A stretch of 64,000 nt of DNA, taken from positions 124,001-188,000 of the forward strand of contig JAVSML010024007.1 in NCBI GenBank assembly GCA_038503035.1, in the 5' to 3' direction. How positions within the stretch are numbered: the stretch's first letter is position 1; the number at the start of each line of letters is the position of its first letter. Made by a program: the position numbers and the translations under genes. The notes under the pieces are model-generated. The model was not told the origin of the DNA. It ran no database searches and saw only the letters and a list, made by a program, of their open reading frames with translations. Of the stretch, positions 24,491 to 35,765 are shown one piece after another. The DNA comes from Crocodylus rhombifer (lineage: Eukaryota; Chordata; Crocodylia; Crocodylidae).

Positions 24491-24825
24491 AGACTTAATC
24501 TAGGGAAGCATGGGGATGCTGATATGCAAAATGCAGAGGTGGGCTACAGCATGGTAATTACCACACTCCAGCAGACTTAATTAACCAAGACTCAATTATC
24601 AAGTCTTCTTTGTGCTTGTGTACAGACACACATGGATGTGTTGCACTGTAGTTTAGAAAACAGACTAAACATTAGGTGGCAGGTCCCTGACTATGATGGA
24701 AGAGATGATACTGCCTTCTGCAAATGGTGAAGCAGCCTGATGAATACAAACTGATTAAGCCTGGCTTGCTTCTAAGGTAGTATTAGAATGATGTTGTGGT
24801 TGTGATGGTCCAGGAATTATGAGAG

Positions 24826-25041
24826 GCAAGGATTCCTTAGGGTGATACATTTTACTAGACCAGCTGCATAACTGGGATAGACTTAGACAAGCTTTGAAAT
24901 GCAAGACATTCTTCTTTAGTACCTGAAGAAGGTCCCTGAAGAAAGGATCCAAAAAAGAACGTTTTGCATTCAAAGACTTGTCTCTCTTCCTACTATTATG
25001 CAGTTGGTCCAATAAAAGATGCTACCCTAAGAAATACTTGC
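24826..25041. mobile_element. Inverted pair of Penelope-like ends
   Basis: The arm 24826-24903 is the reverse complement of 24966-25041 at roughly three quarters of positions. Both contain the GGTCYARTAAAA-type block and a CCTTGC/ACTTGC end. The 62-bp spacer carries CCTGAAGAAGG, the start of a hammerhead-like core. This looks like two element ends joined head to head, or an inverted-terminal copy. Confidence 0.55.
24922..24980 (+). ncRNA. Degraded hammerhead-ribozyme-like motif
   Basis: CTGAAGA fits the core CUGANGA. The second core segment reads CAAAGACTTG where GAAAGCTTG is expected. A stretch of inserted or mutated bases separates the halves, so stem II is not convincing in this copy. Confidence 0.35.
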
Positions 25042-25044
25042 CTT

Positions 25045-26520
25045 TTGTTTTTAAGAACTTTTTACATCTTTCCTATTCCGAGAAGTATTTAAATACCTTT
25101 ATTTCAATGACATATATTTAGACATGTGCCTGATGTCTTCTGTTGAACTAGGTATCTGACTCAGTTGAAATGAGGAGTGGATATTACTTAGTACCTTCAT
25201 TATCACAACCATGGCACTATAAACTAATAGGAAATACCTGAAAACAGATTACCTAGACCAAGGCCATAGCACTGTGATTTATTCATAAAATATGTTTAGC
25301 AAGATAACATACTCCAAATCAGTCCATACAAAAATAGTAATGGTATTACTGACTTCAGGGTTTTTGGATCAGGCATTTATACAGAAACATCTCTTCATGT
25401 GCAGGATAGTTACTTTACTTGGCTAGGAATCAGCAACTGGATTGGCTGAAAACTTAGATGTTAAGTAAGTCTGTTATAATAATTTCATGCTCCAAAAAAT
25501 AGACTGCGCATTAATTATTTTTCAAATCAGCTACTGTGATCATACACAGAATGCTATCTTGATAACTAAAATTATTGAAGAGCTATACTAATCTGACTAA
25601 CCAAGTTCTAAATAGAAAGCAAAGATTGGCTGAGTGCAAATAATAAAACATCATTTCACTCACACTAACATTATCAGTTTTGAGATAATATGGACAGATT
25701 CTAAGAATAATTATCTTAATAAAAAAACCAGAGGCCATTGTCATCATTCCCTATTAATATTCCATACTTGTGTGCTTTTGTCATTGATTAATTGATATAA
25801 AAAATTCATGCTGAATTTATCATGTATCTCCCTTTCTTTTGCCTGGAAGTGATACAAGCCTGGAAAATTTAGAAATGATATGGAGAAAAAAATGTCATTC
25901 CTCTGATATATTTAAGGAAAAATTAAATTCTTCTGAACTGGTTCCCTCTTCAAAAGGGTCAGAGAAACTCCTTGAAGATACTTGGCATAAGTATGCCACA
26001 AAATGGGGAAGATGCAAGTGCATGGGGTCCATGCAAGTACACACACTGTACACAATGGAGGGTGCTGTGTTATTGTATACATAGGGATCCAGGATGGGTC
26101 TGGAAACAGAACAGGAATAGAGATGGTATATCTGTTGCTATGGGTATTAATTTTAAGTGGCTATGTCTGAAAACAGAAAATAGGCAGCAAAAAGCATCTT
26201 TAAACCTGAAGAAATAGTCACTGTTCACATATCTGGGATGGAGGCTTCCTTTATCCAGCCCTTCCTCCACCCTGAGGTTCTGGAAAGACTTGTTCAGAAT
26301 CTGCAGCATTACATGTTGTTTTGGCTTTCTGAAGCAGTAGGTTTACAATAATGATTTTGCTCATGTTCTTAAAGACCTACATTGGTGCTCATGAATTTAG
26401 CTTTGGATATTAGGCAAATAATATAAATAACTTATTTTACAAATGGGGAAAATGGACAGTGAAGTTGGTAAGCAAGCAAGACAAGTTATCTTATGCACAA
26501 TGTCATTAAGTGTGTGCCTT
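25045..26520. other. AT-rich, no recognised feature
   Basis: No gene or transposon is recognisable. The frames near 25839-26217 lack any domain I know. Confidence 0.5.
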
Positions 26521-26527
26521 GAAAAAT

Positions 26528-26592
26528 ACTGTATTCACTTGAATCCAAGATAAGTTCCTCCCCCATATTAAACATGGGAGAAGGCCCTCATC
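26528..26592. mobile_element. TIR/foldback end of a DNA transposon (candidate)
   Basis: CTTGAATCCAAGAT near the left end is matched by ATCTTGGATT about 40 bp later, giving a perfect 10-bp inverted pair, with an inner CCCAT/ATGGG pair. Elements beginning with ATACTGTATTTACT are frequent MITE ends in reptiles. I could not find the distal end. Confidence 0.4.
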
Positions 26593-27078
26593 TTGGATTT
26601 GTGGGGGTGGGGGTGGAGGTAGGGGGTATAGGCAGATATTATGGACCTTCTGGGCTTGGGTTCAGAGCCACTGACCCACTCCCCCCCCAGCACCTGTCCC
26701 ATGTTGCTTCTGGTCCTCTACCTACCCCATTCAGCCTCTGTTCCCCTTACCTCTGCTTACCCTTTGTTGCAGCTCTGGCCCAGGGTTTGGAGCAGATGCT
26801 GTTCTGGTCCCTGCCTATTTCAGCAGTAGCAGCAGTGGCAGCCATAGTCCTGGCTCCAACATGGTCCCTGTGAGTGTTCATCCAGGACGTAGGTAGCTGG
26901 GCCTGCAAGTAAACCCTGAAGAGCAACCAGGAGGTCAGCTGAGTGGGGGGTGGGGTGAGGACAGTACTGGGGCCTCAGGTTGGGGTCTGGATGTGCAGAG
27001 CAGAGAATGAAGACCAGGTTCCAGGAGCTCTGATAGCTGTAGTCTGTGGTGAAGGCCCAGACAGAAGACAGGAGAATC

Positions 27079-27240
27079 AGAGAGCTAGGTGCCAATTTCC
27101 ATCCAGGGAAGATCCAAGAGCAGGGTCATGACAAGCTGAAGCCAAAGCCAAGTCAGGTGCATCAAAGAGCTGGTACCAAGTTCCAAGGAAGATCCAAGAT
27201 TAGGGTCAGGAAAAGCCAAAGCTGAGTCAGGAGCCAGGAG
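27079..27240. repeat. Tandem duplication of about 87 bp
   Basis: AGAGCTAGGTGCCAATTTCC and following sequence recur from 27166 as AGAGCTGGTACCAAGTTCC. Both copies share GGAAGATCCAAGA, AGGGTCA and AAGCCAAAGC. It lies inside GC-richer compound repeat sequence (about 26600-27780) that I cannot otherwise classify. Confidence 0.65.
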
Positions 27241-27884
27241 AACCAGACAGCAGTAAAAACAAGGGTTGCTGGAGAAGACTGAGGCTGTTGCCAAGGTGCT
27301 GTCAGCAGCCAATAGAGGTGCTCTTAGAAGGCAATCCAGTTATGGAGAATGGGGATAGCCATATTAGCCAAGGATCAAGGTCAGGTGTGGCTGCTCAAGA
27401 GCTTGGCCTGGCTGGGTCTAAATGACCAGAGGCCCTAACAGTTCCAGTCCTGGGGCTGGGGCTGTCACTGCCACAATCACTGAGCCAGAGCCAGCATCAT
27501 TACCCCAGGATGCAGCACAGCTGAAGGTGTGGCTGAGGGTGACTGGCAGCAGTGGCTGGGGTGGGAAATGGGGATGGGACAGTAATAGGGGGGCAAAAAG
27601 TATGTGGGGGCAGGAGCCAAGACAGTAGGAACCTCAGGTGGGTGCCACTTGCTGCAAGGGACAAGATAAAAGTGAGCAAGAGACAGAAAGCAGACTGCTT
27701 GACTCCCTTCCACCTCCTCCCACCCCCATGCTTTCCTGGTGCTGCTTTCCTCACTGCAGTAGTTGGGGAGGGGGAAGATGAATTTAAAAGAACCTGCTAT
27801 AATTCAATTCTATATATGAAAAATTATAATACACTTATAAAATTTCTATGCATTAAAATCCAATGTGGAGAAAAGGTAGCAGAA

Positions 27885-29370
27885 GGGCTGGTAAGCTCTC
27901 TTGGCTTAAAAGGAATATCATGGTCCTCTTGAAAAAAGAAGAAAGAGGTGTACAAACAATGGAAGCTTGGGACAGTCCCCAAGGAGGACTATACAACAAT
28001 GGCCTGCATTTGTAGGGAGCAGATTAGAAAGGCTAAGGCAAAGACTGAATTTAAACTAGCTACAGAAATCAAGGACAATAAGAAGTTCTTCTTTAGGTGT
28101 GTAGGGAACAGGAGGAAAACAAATGAAAGTGTGGGGCCATTGCTTAACAACTCAAGACAGCTGGTTACAGGCACACAAGAGAAAACTGAGCTGCTGAATG
28201 ACTACTTTGCTTCAGTAATTCACCGGACTAAGGGGAAAATCACACTAGTTAAGGTCCAAAAGGGGCATGGTGGAAATGACCACCTTCCAACTGTTGATGC
28301 TGAGCTGGTGCATGATGAGTTAAGAAAGTTAGACATTTATAAGTCAGCAGGACAGGATAAATGTCATCCAAGAGTGGTGAAGGCGCTGCCGAAGTCATCA
28401 TGGGACCTATGGCAAAACTTCCAAAACTCATGGCACTCGGAGGAGGCTCCTGAAGACTGGTAGAGGGCCAATCTTGTGCCCATCTTCAGGAAGGGGAAAA
28501 GAGACGACTTTGGCAACTATAGGCCAATTAGCCTGACTTCTATCTCAGGGAAAATCCTGGAAAAATTCATCAAGGAGTGTATGTGTGATACGCTGGCAGA
28601 AGGTAGGATTCTGAACAGCAACCAGCATGGCTTCATTGCGGGCACGTCTTGTCTTACCAATCTCATCTCCTTCTAGTACTAGATAATTCACCGTCTGGAT
28701 AAGAAAGAGGAGGTCAACAGTGTATACCTAGACTTCCAAAAGGCCTTTGATATTGTATCCCATGATGTTCTCATGGGAAAATTGGAAGATTGTGGGCTTA
28801 ACTGCTCGACAGTCAGGTGTATAGAGAGTTGGCTGTGGGGTAGGACCCAGAGAGTTCTAATGAACAGATCTCTGTCATCCTGGTGAGAAGGGGCCAGTGG
28901 TGTCCCTCAGGGGTCCCTTCTTGGTCCAGTGCTTTTCAACATCTTTATTAATTATTTGGATGTGGGGGTGAAGAGCTAACTGCCCAAATTATGGGGAAGC
29001 ATGGTCACGCTAGAAGATAGGCTGCAGAAACAGGTGGACCTAGACAGGCTGGCAAGTTGGGTGGATTGGAACCAGGTGAAGTTCAACACTGAGAAATGCA
29101 ACGTGCTCCACCTGGTAACGAACAATCTCCAACATACTTAAGACTTGGTGGCGCCAAACTGACCAGCACCACAAATGAAAGGGACCTAGAGGTAATAATA
29201 GACCATAGTATGAATATGAGCTGTCAGTGTGATGCTGTAGCCAGCCGGGAAACAATACTCTGGCATTCACCAACTGATGCATCTCAAGCAAAACCAAGGA
29301 AATTATTCTTTTGCTTTACTCAGCATTGGTGAGACTGCAGCTGGAGTACTGCATCCAGTTCTGGGCACTG
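27885..29370 (+). mobile_element. CR1 LINE copy D, 5' portion
   Basis: The copy begins within ORF2 and runs through the region upstream of the reverse transcriptase into the palm and connection regions. It stops at 29370 where an LTR is inserted and resumes at 30218. It belongs to the same subfamily as the copy at 35766-37555, with which it shares YKSAGQDKCHPRVVK-like and [14 protein letters not shown] blocks. Confidence 0.9.
27948..29125 (+). pseudogene. CR1 ORF2 (reverse transcriptase), frame-broken, catalytic box deleted
   Basis: The frame 27948-28463 covers the linker before the reverse transcriptase (IKDNKKFFFRCVGNRRKTN, LLNDYFASVI). It ends in a stop right after EEAPEDW. The frame 28476-28676 then carries [20 protein letters not shown] and NQHGFIAGTSCLTNLISF, the fingers. 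Further on, YLDFQKAFDIVSHDV and [16 protein letters not shown] follow with stops between them. At about 28985 the sequence passes from CCCAAATT directly to ATGGGG. The sister copy at 36491-36541 has the GTGGATGACACC segment between these, which encodes the aspartate pair of the active site. This copy therefore lost its catalytic box and several frames. Confidence 0.88.
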
Positions 29371-30213
29371 TGTAGCATGAACTATGTAGCTAATGTTAAC
29401 ATAGAGTGTAATAGTAGTGAAATGTAACCATGTTAGTTTTGTCCTGTAAATAACTTGAAAACTCCATTTTTGTGCTCTTTTGCTTAACATAAGTGAATCA
29501 ACTCTTTATGCCCTTTGTGAATGAGTGGATATTTAAGGGTGAATGGTGAGAGAATGGCATAGAGACAGGAGAAGAAGATTTAACTGTTTATGAAAGCAAC
29601 AAGGCACCAAATGTAAGTTACCAGTCAGTAGACTGATTAATGGATGGCTGAAGAATCCTTTTGGGACCTAAGACATAACAGGAGATAACAAGGAGGAGAG
29701 AAGCCCACATCCTGCCAGATGGGCAGCAAGGACACGCCACTGAGATAAGAAGAGGACGAATGAGAAACAACTGCAACAACAGAAGCTGGGTATGGAAAAC
29801 CCCCGAAGCACTGAAACAAAGAATACCCATCCCTGTAAAAGAAGACTTTGAAAATATCAGGTTGGGTAAGTCTTTCTCTACTACTATTTCATTGGAGTAC
29901 AGATGCATCTGTTCACCCTGCTCCAAGCTGTTATCTTCAAAACATCATCTACTCAATAACCCGGGTTGACTGCCCTGTGCTAATATTAAGCAACTATTGC
30001 TGGTAACTATTTCTCGTGTATGTGCAGATGGAATGGTTGTTTTGTGTATGTGTATGCCTGTATGTAATGATGTATGATGATTTGTGTATCTTTGTGTGAA
30101 TGGTGTGTCCAAACCTCTATGTCTAATCCACGTAATCAATAAATGTGGCACCTTGCCTTATCTCCCTTTATAAAGTCTCGCTTTTGATTTTCAATTAGTA
30201 ATTTAAAGTAACA
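29371..30213 (+). mobile_element. Solo LTR of an endogenous retrovirus-like element inserted in CR1 D
   Basis: The insert starts with TG (TGTAGCATGAAC) and ends with CA (AAAGTAACA). It is flanked by the direct repeat ACTG at 29367-29370 and 30214-30217. The CR1 reads continuously across when one ACTG and the insert are left out. A TATTTAA box lies at about 29530 and an AATAAA signal at 30138-30143. There are no gag or pol frames, so this is a solo LTR of 843 bp, probably left by recombination between two LTRs. The strand follows from the order of the TATA-like box and poly(A) signal. A 4-bp duplication is typical of some retrovirus classes, but I do not name a family. Confidence 0.85.
30138..30143 (+). 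promoter_or_regulatory. Polyadenylation signal of the solo LTR
   Basis: AATAAA is followed by a T-rich stretch about 20-40 bases later, as expected for an LTR R/U5 junction. Confidence 0.6.
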
Positions 30214-30217
30214 ACTG

Positions 30218-30400
30218 CACTTCAACAAAAGACGTGGAAAAGCTTGAGAGAGTCCAGAGAAGAGCCACCCATATGATCAGAGTCTTTCAAGGCAAGCCAC
30301 ACAAGGAAAGGCTGAAGGACTCGGGCCTTTTCAGCCTAAAAAAGAAAAGGCCAAGACGGAACTTGGTAGCAGCTTACCGCTACATCAGGGGAATACATAA
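30218..30400 (+). mobile_element. CR1 LINE copy D, continuation after the LTR
   Basis: CACTTCAACAAAAGACGTGG continues exactly where the CR1 stopped at 29370. The frame at 30234-30620 begins with MEKLERVQRRATHMIRVFQG and KERLKDSGLFSLKKKR, the ORF2 C-terminal part. CR1 similarity ends near 30400, before the tail, so the copy lacks its true 3' end. Confidence 0.88.
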
Positions 30401-30403
30401 AGG

Positions 30404-30448
30404 GCTTTCTGATTCAGATAAATGTATAGTTTCTATGAATCAGAAAGC
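30404..30448. repeat. Perfect 13-bp inverted repeat (hairpin)
   Basis: GCTTTCTGATTCA at 30404-30416 and TGAATCAGAAAGC at 30436-30448 are perfect complements with a 19-nt loop. The hairpin sits exactly at the point where CR1 copy D loses similarity. Confidence 0.8.
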
Positions 30449-30539
30449 TCTTGATATCTTGACACCTCCAAGCCTAAGGAAAGCCTGCATATTTGAACAG
30501 ATCTGCTTACCTAGCAGAGACATTGCATCTATGATTACA

Positions 30540-30790
30540 AACAACCACTGTTTAACGCTGTTTCACTTAGAGCTATTTCACTATAACGCTCATTTGAAAT
30601 TGATACCTGATTTCACTTAGTGCTCAGCAAGTTTTGTTATAACACTTGTGGTTGCCATCTTGAGTCATTAAAAACAATTGTGGTCACCATCTTGGGCCAT
30701 CAAATACTTTCAGTTTTGCTTAACACTTGTTTCGCTTAATGCTCGGTTTTTCAAGAACCAGTTAATAGTGCTAAGCGTATGTTGCCTATA
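30540..30790. repeat. Unclassified repeat with internal 33-bp duplication
   Basis: CTTGTGGTTGCCATCTTGAG at 30644 recurs at 30677 as ATTGTGGTCACCATCTTGGG. Several TTTCACTTA/TTTCGCTTAA and AACGCT-like motifs recur around it. It may be a MITE or satellite remnant. Confidence 0.45.
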
Positions 30791-30799
30791 TAACCAATT

Positions 30800-32560
30800 A
30801 TATATGAGCCATCAATGCAAATTTGCTTTGTAGATTACTTTGTAGATTGCTTTGAATGAATGTGCTTTGTAGATTACCATATGAAAAAGTCAAATTTTGG
30901 GGCCATTTGACTTAGATTTTCTTAACGAGCTACTACCACATAACAACAATAACAATAAAATAAATGTTTCTACTGACTTGTATTATTATGAGAAATTATT
31001 TTTCAATTAATATTAAGATATTGTTTGATGAAAATATGTTAGAATTTTCATAATAATCATTGCTGGGTTCATTCTTTGAAAATGCGTAGTGTATTGGCTT
31101 TTCTTCTCCAAATGCTTCAATGTTTTAAAAATAAATTGTTCGTGTACAATAAACTCATGAACACATACTCCAAGATACAGTTTAAAAACATTGCTCCTTT
31201 TTTCCTTCTTCCTTCTTCATTTCTTAATATACTTGCTTAAATTATAGATTTTGTAATTCCAGTCAAATCAATAAATTAATTTATCTTCCTCTCTCTATAC
31301 TTCTATAGACTTTTATTTAAGAGTTCCCTATCATAGTCACTTTTGATAAATTATTCATTTGATTTTTCTCCCTTATTTATTATTGGACGCTCATTTTCTC
31401 TACACTTCCAAAAGCATATTCTATTCCCTTTAATTACTTTGGCTCCCATTATTTCATTTCGCTTGCTTGCTGTTCTTCCTTTTTGCCTACATTAACCTCA
31501 TTGGGTTAATTGCCGCATATATTTCTGTTGGATTCTATCCCTATACTTAATTTTCAGTACACCATTATTTTGTAATTATTATTTTATTTTACCCATAGAT
31601 TTTTAGTTGTCTCCCATGAAGCTGTGTTAAATGCTTTTTCTTCTTTATATTCACTCTCATAACTACTTATTTACTTAGCTATTCAATCTCACATCAAGGG
31701 TAGTTCCAGTTCCAAATAATTTAGTATATAAGGCACAGACACACAATACCAGTTTAACTTATATTAACAAGTGCACTGATGTAAATTAGTACATGTAAAA
31801 ATGGGCAGACAGCCAGTTCTGTAGAGGAAGCTGACTGCAGGAGGCGCTATTGCAGTGCTTCCCTGCTTCCCAATTAAATGGTTGAAAAACAAGTAAGTTC
31901 CATTTATTACATAAAAAGTTTATAAATGTTTATCACACTGTGGCATAAATTCCTCGTTCTTTCATGCAGTCTTAGTGTATTGATGATGAATAACACCGAA
32001 TGCAAGTCAGGGTGTCAGTTGTAGTCATTGTGCCAATTACCTGATGGTTTGAATAAGAAGATTACTATGGCAATTGAGTAAAAACTGAGGAGAAAGAAGT
32101 TGTTTCCCTCCAGCATAGTTTTCAATTTTGCGTAAATTAATAAATTCCACTAAAAGCAATTGCTCGCTGTTGAAAATCAAATCATATTTTCTTCAAGGAA
32201 ATTTTGATCTATTTTGTTGATTAGACCAGTTGTGTTTGGACATGGATATATACCTGGACTACAAAAGTAAATTGCATCCTTTGCTTGTACTTCAAACATT
32301 TTAGTTCACTGATGATGTGGATGTAATAAGGGAGCACTGACTAGGTGAAACTCAATTTTTAGAGATCAGTGTATAAGCCTGTATTTTTTCCAAGTCTTTG
32401 CTACCAGAATCAATTCATGTTACAGAATGAGTTGAAAATAAGTGGAATGCCAGAAAGACTGAATACAAAGGGATTTCAGTGGAAAACACTTTCAGTGGAG
32501 AATTCACCTTCTGGGAGGATTCATAGGGGGTATGGTGGCATGAACTATGCTGTGGGAAGA
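30800..32560. other. AT-rich, no recognised feature
   Basis: No gene or transposon is recognisable. Poly-pyrimidine and AT-rich runs dominate from 30950 to 31700. Confidence 0.5.
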
Positions 32561-32569
32561 TCAGCTGCC

Positions 32570-32938
32570 CCTCTCCATCCCTCACTATAAGGGCCTCAAT
32601 CTACCCCACCTTCCACCCATGAAATGCTCCCCTCTGCCCACCTCCCGCAGACTTACCTACAGGGAGCTGCTCTCCATGCTGGTTGGCTGTATTCCCAGCC
32701 AGACATGTGTGCAGGCATGAATATGCACATAGTGCCCCGTGTCCCACTCCTGTCAGCCCCTGGCAGGCTGGAACACTGCCAGCCTGCAAAGGGCAACCCA
32801 CCATTTTTCACAGATCCCTGCATGATGCTGCAGATCTGGGACAAATCCTGTCCCAGAGTCATGCAGCCCAGGACTGGGACTTGAGGTTCCCATTCCAGGA
32901 CTGTCCTTCCCAATCAGATATGGGTCGTCACCCTAGTG
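32570..32938. mobile_element. MITE with GTCACCCTA end (candidate)
   Basis: The right end CAGATATGGGTCGTCACCCT, preceded by AGGACTGTCCTTCC, resembles a MITE widespread in reptiles whose end reads AGGGTGACCAGATGTCCC on the other strand. A hairpin lies at 32819-32865. The left boundary is not defined. Confidence 0.45.
32819..32865. repeat. Hairpin in the candidate MITE
   Basis: TGCATGA pairs with TCATGCA and CTGGGACA pairs with TGTCCCAG around a 5-nt loop. The two stem segments are separated by an unequal internal loop. Confidence 0.7.
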
Positions 32939-33149
32939 CCACTGAGCATGGATAGCATGCTGAGAGCGTGGGGCAGGATTTTGATTTGCTTCTGGAAAAA
33001 AAAATCCCAACTGCTGCTCCTGTGGTCTGCCTGCTCTGGTGGAAGAAAAATGCTGGGTGCAGGAATGCAGTCATCTCTGTAGCACCTGTCACTGCTCCCG
33101 AATCCCCCTTTACAAGATCTGGATCTACCTATGCTGTAAAGCACATCTA

Positions 33150-35525
33150 TGTATTAGGCTGAAAGAATACTGAATTTTATACTAAAGTGGGTGTCTGTTG
33201 GGATAACATCTTTTGAAGATTATCTACAAAATAGTGCAGCTATTATAATTATCTGCAAAATAATGCACTTGTTAATATTTACTGTCTATGCCAAGAGAGT
33301 GCCCAGAAGACCTTTAAAAAAACTGTACAAGTTTAAACTATAGAAGCAAATACAGTAATGAATCCACTTTTCTATGGATAGTTTTAGAAAAACTGGCTGT
33401 AGAATTACTAGATTGTTAAAAAGTAGTAACAAGCAACCCAAAATAACTCAGCCAACTCAGTCCTGTGTTCATTCATTAACCTAGATTGGTTGTCTTACAT
33501 TAAGAATTCCTAAAAAACATCATCCAACAGACAAAGTGAAAGTATTACAAAGTAAGACTTTCTTTATATGAGGACAAAAAGCCCAAAATACTTCCAGAAT
33601 TTGTTTTTGATTATGACAGACAACTATGTTAATTATGATTCTACTATTTTATAGAAGTATGGATACTGCATTGAATTAAAATATTACTTTTGGTGCAGGT
33701 TTTGGTAGTCAGATGCTCAAACTAAAAACAAACATAAAAAGCAGGAATTTTCGTGAGAGCAATAAAACTAAGAAATGGGCAGGCAGCATTTATCATTGTT
33801 TTAGTATTATCTGTTAGCATTGTTCTAGCATCGTTGTATTAGCAAATGTTTAGCAGTTTCCCTTTTTTTGTAAAATGTTAAATAAATGTGTCGTGCCTGA
33901 TAGCAGTTGTAGCTTAGTCAAGAGACCACCAGTGCTACCTACTACTCAGAAAAAACCAATACAGTTTCTGGAACTTTGTTCAGTACATATGACTTGTCTG
34001 AGGTTACTGTTTTGCCTCTTTGCCAGTGGTATATAAAAATCAGAGAAAATATGGATATATTTTGAGTCAAAATGTAGTGGAAAAAAATTAAAGCTATATT
34101 AAATTGCAAAGACAGCTGAATGTTTTCACTCAAAATCTGAAATAAACCATTACCAAGGTTAATCTATTTAAAAATCAAACAAAAAGCACAGTAGGTCATT
34201 CTTATTGCCTAATTTACTGGCTTGCTTTTTCAGAAAGAAACGGTTTTCAAGTTAGAACTTGCACATCTGCTCTGTTCATCATCAATATATTGCTTAGATT
34301 TCAATTTCCTTGTACAAACCATACTTCTTTAAGAAGTTATGACAAACAGTGGGTTTAGAAGTTGGGAAACATAAGGGATTGTATATATTGTTCAACTTAA
34401 GAGTCCCTCACCCTAGCCAGATGGAGCTCATAAAAAGCTATAGAGGAGGAGGAGGAAGTCTATAAAGGATTGCTGAAACATTGTAAATGCATATATAAGA
34501 TTTCCAAAATAGCAAGGGATCAAATTTTTCAGAAGAGCAGGAGAAAAACCAGGCACATTAAACAGTGGTTGTGTCTTAAATACAAATTTTAATTTTAAAT
34601 ATAAATTTTAATGTTAATATCTACCAAGCTAATTGTATTTAAAAAAGAAGAAAACATGTTAGAAAGTCCTAACAACTCCATTTTTATTTTGATTGTACTC
34701 TAGCTAATATATTTTGCTATCTACTGAGAGGTAGTTGTTAACATTATGCTGTTAAAGAAAATATATTGGAACCAGATTATCCCTATCAAAAATGAGGATT
34801 TGAAATATCAGGCAAGGAAAACTAGAGAAGCTATGTAGTAAAAACAAACAAACACAAAAAGAAACAAACCAACAAGCCCGGATAATTTATATTAATCATC
34901 TTTAACTTGAAAGGCAGTTGAGTGATTTATGTAGGGTTTTTTAGGAGAAACAAATGTATTTTTTATTAAAATGAAGGGTTATACTCAGGTACTGTACATT
35001 CAGGGCCAACTTTTCTTTTAGGCCCCTTATTTACTTGAAATTCATAAACAATATGCTCATGAAGAGATGTGGCAAAAAGAGGATTATAGCAAGCTTCCTT
35101 AGCCTCCTAGCTGTTTACAGATAAAGGAACAATTTTTTGGCATCTCTTAACTTAGGATTCAGGTCTTCAGGTTACTGGATATTACAATTGTTCAGATAAC
35201 TTTTTTAGGGTTCCCAAATTAATTCTCTTTGTCCTCTCTCCTACTTTAAATAACATAACCTGAATGGTCTACTAATACACAGTATTAATAAACTCACCAT
35301 TCAAGTATTTCCAGTATACATTTTCATATAAGTCTGTTTGCTCTGTGAGCTGTACTCTGTCTTTATTAGGCACAGTTCTGGGAATGATCTGATTTAAAAT
35401 GAAAATTACATAGTTTTATCTGATAACAGAAAGTGGCCTGCCTTTCTTCTTTGGCAGAAGAAAATCTGGAAGGTTCACACTTTTAGTCAAAAGTAAGATT
35501 ATAGCTTGTACTGTAAAAATGGAAA
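33150..35525. other. AT-rich, no recognised feature
   Basis: No supported gene, transposon end or long repeat is visible. Confidence 0.5.
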
Positions 35526-35527
35526 CT

Positions 35528-35761
35528 GAGGGTATGTACCCGCTTTACAGTTGGATTGACCTAACTAGGTTAGGTTGATCTAAATGCCCAGTCATGCAGG
35601 GGTTCACAGGGCTTAAACTGCCCTAAAAATAGTATGCCTGATTTAGGTTATTTCCCTTCAGGAGGATGATCCCTATCTTAAAGGGTGATCCTGATCAGGA
35701 GAATATCTTGTCCAACCCAAAATAGGTTAACACAGCCTAAGGAATGCCTGTACATATTCTC
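35528..35761. mobile_element. Small MITE with about 20-bp TIRs
   Basis: The left end GAGGGTATGTACCCGCTTT and the reverse complement of the right end, GAGAATATGTACAGGCATT, match at most positions. The element is 234 bp with no coding capacity. It abuts the 3' end of CR1 copy E, and no target duplication is evident. Confidence 0.55.
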
Positions 35762-35765
35762 AGCA

